64,000 bases of DNA. Origin: HGM04593 sp045634365. Its GTDB lineage: Bacteria > Bacteroidota > Bacteroidia > Bacteroidales > Bacteroidaceae. The DNA lies in contig JAZRAC010000014.1 of the NCBI GenBank assembly GCA_045634365.1, forward strand, positions 5,202-69,201. Reading direction: 5' to 3'. Shown piece after piece: positions 34,313-42,583 of the stretch. The notes beneath the pieces were generated by a model. The model saw nothing but the letters and a program-made list of their open reading frames with translations, was not told the DNA's origin and made no database searches. The translations under genes and the position numbers were made by a program. The first letter of the stretch is position 1, and each line of letters opens with the position of its first letter.

Positions 34313-37300
34313 ATGAAAGAAAATACATTTGAGCGATTCACAAGAATTTATCCATTGTCAAAAACTTTGCGATTTGAATTGAAACCTATTGGTAATACTT
34401 TGAACAATATAGTCGTTAAAGGCTTGCTTAAACAGGATAAGCATCGTGCTGAAAGTTATGTTCAGGTAAAAAGGATTATTGATGAATACCATAAGGAGTT
34501 CATTGAGAGTGTGCTTGACAAATTCAATCTGGCGATTGCAAATGAAGGTAAAAAAGACTCTCTGTATGAGTTCTACATGTGCTATATGTGTAAATCCAAG
34601 GATGAAACACAAAAAAAATTGTTTGAAGAAATTCAAGGAAAACTGAGAAAGCAAATTGCAGATGCTTTTGCAAAGGATGAAAGATTCAAACGAGTTGATA
34701 AAAAGGAGCTTATAAAAGACGATTTGGTTACTTTCGTCAACAAGTTGGAAGAACGTCAATTGATAGAAGAGTTCAAAGACTTCACCACCTACTTTACAGG
34801 TTTTCACGAGAATCGAAAGAACATGTACTCTGCCGAGGCTCAATCAACTGCTATCGCATATCGATTGATTCATGAGAATTTGCCAAAGTTCATAGATAAT
34901 ATGTCTGTGTTCGACAAAGTTGCAATATCACCTGTGGCTGAATCTTTTTCTAAATTGTATGCAGATTTTGAAGAGTATTTGAACGTGGAAAACATTGCAG
35001 AAATATTTAAACTTGATTATTTCAATCTGACATTGACTCAGACACAAATTGATGTCTACAATGCAATCATTGGAGGTAGAGTGTTAGATAATGGAACTAA
35101 AATTAAAGGATTGAATGAATATATCAATCTCTATAATCAACAACAGAAAGACAAATCAGCCATACTTCCCAAATTCAAGTCTTTATATAAACAGATTTTA
35201 AGTGACCGTAATGCCATTTCTTGGCTTCCCGAGCAATTCCATTCCGATGAGAATCTTTTGGTAGCTATTGAAAAAGCCTATCAAGAATTGAAAGAACAAG
35301 TCCTTAATAGAAAAAAGGAGGGTGAACACTCTCTAAAAGAGCTCTTGTTGACATTGTCAGATTATAACCTTGATAAAATATACATCCGCAACGATTTGCA
35401 GATGACGAATATTTCTAATAAAGTATTTGGTAACATAGAAACAATCCCTAGTGCATTGATAGATGTTCTTAAATCGGAGAATCCTAAAAAATCGAAGAAA
35501 GAAACCGATGAAGCCTATGAGGAACGACTCCATAAAATATTGAAGTCACAAGGCAGCATCTCCATTGCTCAAATAAACAATAGTGTAAAAAATACAGAAG
35601 AACAAGTCACTATACAAGACTATTACGCCACTTTGGGAGAAGTGAATACAGGACACACTCATAAAGAAAACATCTTTGTTCAGATTGAAAATGCTTATGC
35701 AGAAGTAAAAAATTTACTTAACACCCCTTATCCTCCTGAAAAGAATTTGGCACAAGATAAGACAAATGTTGAAAAGATAAAGATTCTATTGGATGCTATA
35801 AAGGAACTACAACACTTTGTCAAACCTTTGTTGGGTGATGGAACAGAACCTGAAAAAGACGAAAAATTCTATGGTGAGTTCGCAACCTTATGGGAAGAAC
35901 TCGACAAGATAACTCCTCTTTACAATATGGTGCGCAATTATATGACGCGCAAACCATATTCAACAGAGAAAATCAAATTGAATTTTGAAAATTCCACATT
36001 GATGGATGGTTGGGATTTGAATAAAGAGCAAGCAAACACAACCGTGATACTTCGTAAAGACGGGCTTTACTATTTGGCCATCATGAACAAAAAGCATAAT
36101 AAAGTTTTTGATGCGAAGAATATGCCGACAAGTGGAGAATGTTACGAAAAGATGGAATATAAGTTACTGCCCGGCGCCAATAAAATGCTTCCTAAAGTAT
36201 TTTTTTCTAAATCGAGAATTCATGAGTTTGCTCCAAGCAACCAATTAATGGGAAATTACAAGAACGAGACACATAAGAAAGGAAGCACATTTAATCTTGA
36301 TGATTGCCACGCTTTGATAGATTTCTTCAAGGCTTCCATTAATAAGCATGAAGATTGGAGTAAATTTGAATTTAAATTCTCTGATACAAAAACGTATGAA
36401 GATTTGAGTGGTTTTTATCGTGAAGTTGAACAACAAGGCTATAAACTCTCATTCCGCAACGTTTCTGTTGATTACATAGATTCTCTTGTGAACGAAGGAA
36501 AAATCTATTTGTTCCAAATTTACAATAAAGATTTCTCACCATACAGCAAAGGAACTCCCAACCTACATACGCTTTATTGGAAAATGTTGTTCGATGAAAG
36601 AAATTTGACAGATGTCGTTTACAAATTGAACGGACAGGCCGAAGTGTTTTTCCGTAAATCGAGCATCAATTATAAACAGCCTACTCACCCAGCCGGCCAA
36701 CCTATTGACAACAAGAATGCATTGAATAAAAAGAAGCAAAGTATTTTTGATTACAATTTAATCAAGAATAAACGCTACACAGTTGATAAATTCCAATTTC
36801 ATGTGCCCATAACCATAAATTTCAAAAGTACGGGCAGCGACAATATCAACCAATCGGTAAACGAATACATCCGGGAAAGTGACAACTTGCACATCATTGG
36901 AATTGATCGTGGTGAACGCCATTTGTTGTACCTGACTGTTATTGATATGAAGGGAGAGATAAAAGAACAGCATTCTTTGAATGAGATTATCAATATTCAT
37001 AACGATAATGAATACCGAACCGACTATCACGACCTATTGTCAAAGCGTGAAGGAGAAAGAATGAAAGCCCGCCAAAGCTGGCAAACGATTGAAAGCATCA
37101 AGGAGTTGAAGGAGGGCTATTTAAGTCAGGTCATTCATAAAATTTCAGAACTGATGGTGAAATACAATGCCATTGTGGTGCTCGAAGATTTGAACATGGG
37201 CTTTATACGTAGCCGTCAAAAGGTGGAAGCATCCGTTTATCAGAAATTTGAAAAGATGCTGATTGACAAACTCAACTATTTGGCCGACAAGAAAAAGACT

Positions 37301-38080
37301 CCCTTAAAAGAGGGTGGCATACTCAATGCCTACCAGTTGACAAACAAATTTACCAGTTTCCAAAAGATGGGTAAACAAAGCGGATTCCTTTTCTATACAC
37401 AAGCATGGAATACCAGTAAGATAGACCCAATAACCGGCTTTGTGAATCTGTTTGACACACGATACGAAACACGAGATAAAGCCAAAGCCTTCTTTGAAAA
37501 GTTTGACACTATCCGTTACAATGCTGAAAAGAAGTGGTTTGAATTTACTTTCGATTACAACAAATTCACGACAAGGGCAGAGGGGACACGTACACAATGG
37601 ACGCTGTGCACCTATGGACAACGTATTGAGACCTTCCGTGATGAAAAACAAAACTCTCAATGGACAAGTAATGAAGTTTATCTTACAGACAAATTCAAGG
37701 AATTCTTTACAAAGCACCAAATAGATATTAATGGTAATCTTAAAGAGGAAATAACCCAAAAGGATTCCGCAGATTTCTTTAAGGAACTGCTACATTTGCT
37801 TACATTGACTCTGCAGATGCGAAATAGTGAAACAGGTTCTGAAAAAGACTATCTACAATCTCCAATTGCTGATGAAAAAGGGAATTTCTACAATAGCGAA
37901 ACTTGTGATAATTCTTTGCCTAAAAATGCAGATGCCAACGGAGCATATAACATTGCCAGGAAGGGACTGTGGATAGTTCGTCAAATAAAGGATTCCGATG
38001 ATTTGCGCAATCTTAAATTGGCAATCAGCAACAAGGAGTGGTTACAATTTGCCCAAAACAAACCATACCTGAATGACTAA
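34313..38080 (+). CDS. cas12a: Cas12a (Cpf1) CRISPR effector nuclease, type V-A
   Basis: 1255 residues, within the family range. It starts RFTRIYPLSKTLRFELKPIG as Cas12a proteins do. The PAM-interacting region KLLPGANKMLPKVFF is present, as is the crRNA-processing site (KLNGQAEVFFRK, with His792 in THPAG, then lysines in NALNKKKQ and LIKNKRYTVDKF). RuvC motifs are intact: Asp865 in IGIDRGERH, Glu958 in VVLEDLNMGF, Asp1207 in NADANGAYNIA; Arg1170 in LQMRNS is the Nuc-domain arginine. It should therefore process its own crRNA and cut DNA next to a T-rich PAM, with possible collateral ssDNA cleavage; that is family knowledge. Codons are A/T-rich compared with the flanks. cas4, cas1 and cas2 follow directly. 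Confidence 0.98.
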   Translation: MKENTFERFTRIYPLSKTLRFELKPIGNTLNNIVVKGLLKQDKHRAESYVQVKRIIDEYHKEFIESVLDKFNLAIANEGKKDSLYEFYMCYMCKSKDETQKKLFEEIQGKLRKQIADAFAKDERFKRVDKKELIKDDLVTFVNKLEERQLIEEFKDFTTYFTGFHENRKNMYSAEAQSTAIAYRLIHENLPKFIDNMSVFDKVAISPVAESFSKLYADFEEYLNVENIAEIFKLDYFNLTLTQTQIDVYNAIIGGRVLDNGTKIKGLNEYINLYNQQQKDKSAILPKFKSLYKQILSDRNAISWLPEQFHSDENLLVAIEKAYQELKEQVLNRKKEGEHSLKELLLTLSDYNLDKIYIRNDLQMTNISNKVFGNIETIPSALIDVLKSENPKKSKKETDEAYEERLHKILKSQGSISIAQINNSVKNTEEQVTIQDYYATLGEVNTGHTHKENIFVQIENAYAEVKNLLNTPYPPEKNLAQDKTNVEKIKILLDAIKELQHFVKPLLGDGTEPEKDEKFYGEFATLWEELDKITPLYNMVRNYMTRKPYSTEKIKLNFENSTLMDGWDLNKEQANTTVILRKDGLYYLAIMNKKHNKVFDAKNMPTSGECYEKMEYKLLPGANKMLPKVFFSKSRIHEFAPSNQLMGNYKNETHKKGSTFNLDDCHALIDFFKASINKHEDWSKFEFKFSDTKTYEDLSGFYREVEQQGYKLSFRNVSVDYIDSLVNEGKIYLFQIYNKDFSPYSKGTPNLHTLYWKMLFDERNLTDVVYKLNGQAEVFFRKSSINYKQPTHPAGQPIDNKNALNKKKQSIFDYNLIKNKRYTVDKFQFHVPITINFKSTGSDNINQSVNEYIRESDNLHIIGIDRGERHLLYLTVIDMKGEIKEQHSLNEIINIHNDNEYRTDYHDLLSKREGERMKARQSWQTIESIKELKEGYLSQVIHKISELMVKYNAIVVLEDLNMGFIRSRQKVEASVYQKFEKMLIDKLNYLADKKKTPLKEGGILNAYQLTNKFTSFQKMGKQSGFLFYTQAWNTSKIDPITGFVNLFDTRYETRDKAKAFFEKFDTIRYNAEKKWFEFTFDYNKFTTRAEGTRTQWTLCTYGQRIETFRDEKQNSQWTSNEVYLTDKFKEFFTKHQIDINGNLKEEITQKDSADFFKELLHLLTLTLQMRNSETGSEKDYLQSPIADEKGNFYNSETCDNSLPKNADANGAYNIARKGLWIVRQIKDSDDLRNLKLAISNKEWLQFAQNKPYLND

Positions 38081-38088
38081 CATCTTGT

Positions 38089-38655
38089 ATGGACGATTAC
38101 ATCTCCATATCAACGTTGAATGATTTTATCTTTTGTCCGTATTCCATATACCTACACAATGTGTATATAGATACGGACGAAAGATTGTATCATGCCAAGC
38201 CGCAGATACGTGGACGGATTGCCCATGAAACGGTCGATAAAAAGACGGCAAGCAATCGCAAGGATGATTTACTCTCTTTTCCGGTTTATTCTTCCCAATA
38301 TAGATTGATGGGAAAAGTTGACATATATCGTTATAAAGAAAAGCTATTGATTGAAAGGAAATATCAATTAAAGCAGATATACCAAGGACAGATATATCAA
38401 CTATGGGCACAATACTTTTGTTTGTTGGAAATGGGATATGAAGTGGAACAGATAGCATTCTATGAAACTTCTACCAACAAGATGATTCCGGTATCTTTAC
38501 CTGACGAAAAGGGAGTAGCACAGTTCACTGCTTTCATTGAAAGTTTTCAGCATTTCAATCCTGCTGATACTATTCATATTAATCTCAATAAATGCAGGCA
38601 TTGTATCTATTGCAATCTTTGCGATAAAACCGAAGAAGAAAATGTTTACCAATAA
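38089..38655 (+). CDS. cas4: Cas4 exonuclease (adaptation)
   Basis: 188 residues. STLNDFIFCPYSIYLH provides the first cluster cysteine (Cys16), GRIAHETVD a metal-binding histidine, GKVDIYRYKEKLLIERKYQ the RecB-type D...ExK nuclease site, and CRHCIYCNLC the three C-terminal cluster cysteines. Cas4 trims prespacers and checks the PAM during spacer acquisition. It starts 8 bases after cas12a and overlaps cas1 by 14 bases. Confidence 0.95.
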   Translation: MDDYISISTLNDFIFCPYSIYLHNVYIDTDERLYHAKPQIRGRIAHETVDKKTASNRKDDLLSFPVYSSQYRLMGKVDIYRYKEKLLIERKYQLKQIYQGQIYQLWAQYFCLLEMGYEVEQIAFYETSTNKMIPVSLPDEKGVAQFTAFIESFQHFNPADTIHINLNKCRHCIYCNLCDKTEEENVYQ

Positions 38656-39613
38656 AGATGTAGAATACAGAACCATTTATGTGATAAACTGCATAAAGGA
38701 GAGGAATCTTCGAGTAAATAATGGCGAACTTCTGCTTGAAGAAGTAGAAGAAAAGAAAACCCTGACCAAACTCCCTTTCCAAAAAATTCTTGCTTTGTTT
38801 GTTGTGGGACATATCCATGTGACAACTCCATTGATTGAAAAGTGCAAGAAATTCAATGTTGCCTTGGTGGTAATGAAACCTTCCTTTCGTCCTGTTTTTT
38901 ATTGGTCTAATTCTGCCGAAGCCAATTATCTGTTAAGACAAAAGCAATACCAACTACCCAAAGAGGATATTACCATTGCTAAATGGATAATATACAATAA
39001 AGTGTCTAATCAATTAAACCTTTTGCAAAAATCACGAAGAACAGATACTTTGACACTCGAAGCCAAAGAAATTTGTAACAAGGCACTCTTAATTTGGCTG
39101 GAACAGATAACAGATTATAATAAGTTAATGGGATTAGAGGGCTATGTTTCAAGAACTTTCTTTGTTGCCTACTATCAAGATTTTGATTGGAATGGTCGTA
39201 GACCGAGAATAAAGAATGATGTTATAAATGCTACATTAGATATCGGTTATACAATATTATTCAACTATATTGAATGTTTTGTTCGTATGTTTGGATTTGA
39301 TATCTACATCGGCGTATATCATCGTTTGTGGTTCAAGCGTAAATCTTTGATTTGTGACTTAATCGAACCTTTTCGGTGTATAATAGACCGCGCTGTGCGT
39401 ACTGCTTACAATCGCCAACAATTTACCACAAAAGATTTCACCATTCAAAAAGGAGAATATCGATTAAAGATAGAGAAAAATTTCTACTATACGAAAGTCT
39501 TTTTTGATGCACTGATACCCTATAAAAATGATGTATTTAAGTTTATTCGTTCATATTATCGGTGCTTTATGCAAGGTAAAAGAATTACAGAATATCCAAA
39601 ATTCGAAATATAG
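38642..39613 (+). CDS. cas1: Cas1 integrase (adaptation)
   Basis: 323 residues from ATG 38642 (MFTNKDVEYRTIYV). The frame is open upstream to 38537, but that part is a shadow of cas4. LMGLEGYVSRTFFVAYY carries the conserved metal-binding glutamate; IYIGVYHRLWFKRKSLICDLIEPFRCIID gives the later histidine and acidic residues of the Cas1 active site. With Cas2 it integrates new spacers. It overlaps cas4 by 14 bases and cas2 follows after 2 bases. Confidence 0.96.
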   Translation: MFTNKDVEYRTIYVINCIKERNLRVNNGELLLEEVEEKKTLTKLPFQKILALFVVGHIHVTTPLIEKCKKFNVALVVMKPSFRPVFYWSNSAEANYLLRQKQYQLPKEDITIAKWIIYNKVSNQLNLLQKSRRTDTLTLEAKEICNKALLIWLEQITDYNKLMGLEGYVSRTFFVAYYQDFDWNGRRPRIKNDVINATLDIGYTILFNYIECFVRMFGFDIYIGVYHRLWFKRKSLICDLIEPFRCIIDRAVRTAYNRQQFTTKDFTIQKGEYRLKIEKNFYYTKVFFDALIPYKNDVFKFIRSYYRCFMQGKRITEYPKFEI

Positions 39614-39615
39614 CA

Positions 39616-39885
39616 ATGTTAATTATTAGTTACGATATTAGTGATACTAAATTGCGTGGACGTTTCTCAAAAATGTTGACTGAAAATGGAGCCATTCGTG
39701 TGCAATATTCGGTATATGAGGTAAACAATACTAATCGGATATTGGAAAACCTCATGGTTAAGATTGACAAGTTTGCCACTAAATTCGATGGAACGGACAG
39801 TGTCATTGTCTTTGAAGTGTCGGGTGTAAAATTGAAGAAATATGGGAATGCTATTCATCGTGATACCGATATAGTATATTTATAG
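39616..39885 (+). CDS. cas2: Cas2 (adaptation)
   Basis: 89 residues. MLIISYDISDTKLRGRFSKML holds the strand with the conserved aspartate, RVQYSVYEV is the typical second strand, and DSVIVFEVSGVK follows. Cas2 bridges two Cas1 dimers in the integrase complex. It is the last cas gene before the leader. Confidence 0.96.
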   Translation: MLIISYDISDTKLRGRFSKMLTENGAIRVQYSVYEVNNTNRILENLMVKIDKFATKFDGTDSVIVFEVSGVKLKKYGNAIHRDTDIVYL

Positions 39886-40064
39886 CACTTATGCAAACCT
39901 AAGTCTACACAAGCATTTTTTATTTTTTACAAATCGCAAACATACAATACATTATAGCATAATACGCGATTAACAGACAGCATTGGTGGGATAAACGAGT
40001 AAAGAAAAAATCATTAAAAGCCTTTGATCATCAAGATATAACATCTACCTTTGTGCATCGTAGA
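39886..40064 (+). promoter_or_regulatory. CRISPR leader with array promoter
   Basis: A/T-rich leader between cas2 and the first repeat. TTTG at 40023-40026, 19 bases, TACCTTTG at 40046-40053 is a textbook Bacteroidetes promoter; transcription would start near 40060, a few bases before repeat 1, so the leader transcript is almost only pre-crRNA. No anti-repeat (tracrRNA) was seen, as expected for type V-A. Confidence 0.8.
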
Positions 40065-40483
40065 GTCTATAAGACTTAAATAATTTCTACTATTGTAGAT
40101 ATTTAATTTTTTTTGAAAATGAGTGTTAAGTCTATAAGACTTAAATAATTTCTACTATTGTAGATTTTAATAAAACCGTGAATTGTTTGTTGGTCTATAA
40201 GACTTAAATAATTTCTACTATTGTAGATATCAAGAAAGCATTGCCGTTCAGGAAGTCTATAAGACTTAAATAATTTCTACTATTGTAGATAGATAAACCC
40301 GCCATCGCTCTCAATCAGTCTATAAGACTTAAATAATTTCTACTATTGTAGATTTCCGAGGAAATGGGTATTTCTTCCGAGTCTATAAGACTTAAATAAT
40401 TTCTACTATTGTAGATCTGTACTTCTTTTCGTAGTGTTTAATCTGTCTATAAGACTTAAATAATTTCTACTATTATTGTAGAT
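40065..40483 (+). CRISPR. Type V-A CRISPR array, seven repeats and six spacers
   Basis: A 36-base repeat starting GTCTATAAGACTTAAATAAT and ending TTCTACTATTGTAGAT occurs at 40065, 40130, 40193, 40255, 40318, 40381 and 40445. The first six copies are identical; the last has an extra ATT in the hairpin loop (39 bases, 40445-40483). Spacers are 29, 27, 26, 27, 27 and 28 bases. The 3' part forms the Cas12a crRNA pseudoknot stem TCTAC...GTAGA, with the spacer 3' of the repeat, so transcription is on the plus strand from the cas2 side. The degenerate end repeat agrees with this polarity. No spacer was seen by eye to match the rest of the window. Confidence 0.99.
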
Positions 40484-40535
40484 TCGTCACTCTATAATAG
40501 TACTCGTTTAAAGAATTTTAAAACGGGAGATTTTG

Positions 40536-41975
40536 TCATTTAAACAAATCACTCATTGTTACTTGACACGGTATATCATTGGAGTAGCCTCCCTGCATAA
40601 GCCCGTAAGTTGTAATCATTGTAACCATCACAGCCTTTGCAGTTCCCGTTTCACGCATAAATACAGCCTTTCGGTTTCTTATACGCATATCTTCGTCCTG
40701 TGTTATTGCATAGGGTGCCGAAGAGTATTTCATTTCACAAAGATTAATAGTCTGATCATTACGGTCAATCAACAAGTCAATCTGCACTCCCACATCGCCA
40801 GAGTTTTCTGTATCGGATTTCTTTGAAGGTTTATAGACCCAAGAATGAGCACTACTTATTATACCGGCAAAACCTAGTGCAGATTTTATTTGAGGAATAT
40901 GCTGTATACATACTCTTTCAAATGCTCTTCCGGCCCAACCATTATGTACCGTTGTATTCAATTGAGATGTCCAGAAATGTTCATCGCCATTTACATTGGC
41001 AGATATAAAGTCGAAATAGAACAATGTATAATTATCAATCAGTTGATAGATTGACTGTTTTTTCTTTTTGCCAATAGAAATATACTTGCGAATGAAACCA
41101 CATTGTTCAAGTTCTCTTAATGCAGTAGAAAACGTAGTATTATCCTTTAATTTAGCCACACTGATAATATCCTCGCGTAGCATTCCCATTTTTTTCTTTG
41201 CAAGTGCTACAATAATAGCTATATGCGTTTTGGGGGAACGGAAAAGTGATGCATACAAAGCGTCAAACTCGTGTACAAGTTCTCCTCTTTCTGCAAAGAA
41301 CATACGGTCGAAGTTTTGAGCAACGCTTTGTCCCTTACGCAAGAAACTCCAATAATAAGGAATACCACCCAAGGCCATATATGCTTCAAGTATCTGATTT
41401 TCGGTATATCCAAGCCTCTTCCATTCACAATATTCCTTACACTCCCTCAAGCAGAATGGTTCAAGGAACACCTGATTTGTCAAACGGTTGTGCAAGCCAC
41501 CATAATTCATAATTACGTTATCAATTATCCACGATGTTGCACTACCACATATAATAAGAATAATATCACGACGTGTGGTAGCCCATCCATTCCAAAAATG
41601 ATCCAACGAACGTACAAAGTTTGATTTGTGTGTATCCATCCAAGGTAACTCATCGATGAATATCACTTTCTTTTCATCAGCAGGAAGTTCTGATATGAAA
41701 TTTTCCAGCAAATGAAATGCATCATTCCAAGTCTTTGGCATTGCGGCCTTTTTCATACCGGCTGCATATAACGATTCACGAAACTCTTTCAACTGCTCTT
41801 TCATTGGAGCGTTATATATACCGGTATGCTGAAAAGCGAATTTATAATTAAACGCCTCGCGTATAAGGTATGTCTTACCAACTCTACGTCTGCCGTAAAC
41901 AGCCACAAATTGTGACTCACTTGCAAAATGCAAATCCTGCAGGAGTTTCATCTCCTTATCCCTACCTATTAACAT
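40536..41975 (-). CDS. AAA+ ATPase with C-terminal DUF234/nuclease-like domain
   Basis: 479 residues. Walker A is VAVYGRRRVGKTYLI and Walker B VIFIDELPWMD, both of the archaeal-type (MNS) ATPase family; a sensor-like ICGSATSW follows. A winged-helix-like middle (REDIISVAKLKDNTTFSTALRELEQCGFI) precedes a C-terminal region with DLLIDRNDQTINLCEMKYSS, which looks like the D...ExK core of a PD-(D/E)XK nuclease (DUF234). Many Bacteroidales genomes carry several such genes; their role is unknown, though mobile-element or defence links are suspected. It faces the CRISPR array from the other side, with 52 bases between them. Confidence 0.88.
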   Translation of the reverse strand: MLIGRDKEMKLLQDLHFASESQFVAVYGRRRVGKTYLIREAFNYKFAFQHTGIYNAPMKEQLKEFRESLYAAGMKKAAMPKTWNDAFHLLENFISELPADEKKVIFIDELPWMDTHKSNFVRSLDHFWNGWATTRRDIILIICGSATSWIIDNVIMNYGGLHNRLTNQVFLEPFCLRECKEYCEWKRLGYTENQILEAYMALGGIPYYWSFLRKGQSVAQNFDRMFFAERGELVHEFDALYASLFRSPKTHIAIIVALAKKKMGMLREDIISVAKLKDNTTFSTALRELEQCGFIRKYISIGKKKKQSIYQLIDNYTLFYFDFISANVNGDEHFWTSQLNTTVHNGWAGRAFERVCIQHIPQIKSALGFAGIISSAHSWVYKPSKKSDTENSGDVGVQIDLLIDRNDQTINLCEMKYSSAPYAITQDEDMRIRNRKAVFMRETGTAKAVMVTMITTYGLMQGGYSNDIPCQVTMSDLFK

Positions 41976-42087
41976 TGTTGTTCATTTTATTTGGTCGCTG
42001 CAAATATAATAAAAAAACACTTTATCCACCGTGGAAATGTGACAACATTTTGCAGATTTCCACAAGTGATGAGTGTTTTTTTAATTT

Positions 42088-42570
42088 TTACAACACAGCC
42101 ACTACCGCCTTCACTATATAGACCAACAGCACCGCGCCATAAATAAGTTTTATAAACGTAGTAACTATGAAGGCCATAAAAGAGAGCGAAGCAACCTTAA
42201 ATGCTTTACCACTGCGTTGGCAGGCTATATATTCGCCCACGAATGCGCCGATAAAAGGGCCTATTATAAGCCCCAACGGCATAAAGAAGAGCCCCACTAT
42301 CATTCCGGCCAATGCACCACGCACGCTCTCTTTGGAACCACCGCTCAATTGCGTGAACCAGATGGGCAACAGATAGTCGATTATGGTTATCACCACCATT
42401 ATTATGCCCGACGCCACAAGAAACGCCGTGGAAACATCGGCTCCGTTGCACAACAAAAGCAGCAGCACTCCCGCATAACTTACAGGCGGCCCCGGAAGCG
42501 CAGGCAGAATTGCACCCAGAAGACCTATTGCCCCACATACAACGGCAAGGGATATTAAGAATAGTTCCAT
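42088..42570 (-). CDS. DUF456 family membrane protein
   Basis: 160 residues with five or so hydrophobic segments. The typical glycine-rich pattern GAIGLLGAILPALPGPPVSYAGVLLL and the later GMIVGLFFMPLGLIIGPFIGAFVGEYIA fit DUF456, whose function is unknown. It begins 13 bases after the S9 peptidase ends on the same strand and is probably in its operon. Confidence 0.87.
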   Translation of the reverse strand: MELFLISLAVVCGAIGLLGAILPALPGPPVSYAGVLLLLLCNGADVSTAFLVASGIIMVVITIIDYLLPIWFTQLSGGSKESVRGALAGMIVGLFFMPLGLIIGPFIGAFVGEYIACQRSGKAFKVASLSFMAFIVTTFIKLIYGAVLLVYIVKAVVAVL

Positions 42571-42583
42571 CGTTACTCCTCTC

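Noticed and set aside
38537..38641. N-terminal extension of cas1 with a hydrophobic stretch
   Set aside because: The bases code for the end of Cas4 in another frame. Cas1 homologues start near MFTNKDVEYRT, so ATG 38642 is used.
39886..40064. tracrRNA or other small RNA gene in the leader
   Set aside because: No anti-repeat complementary to the CRISPR repeat was found, and type V-A systems do not need one.
34005..42087. Mobile element carrying the cas locus
   Set aside because: No integrase, transposase, terminal inverted repeat or target duplication could be seen, so transfer is only proposed from composition.
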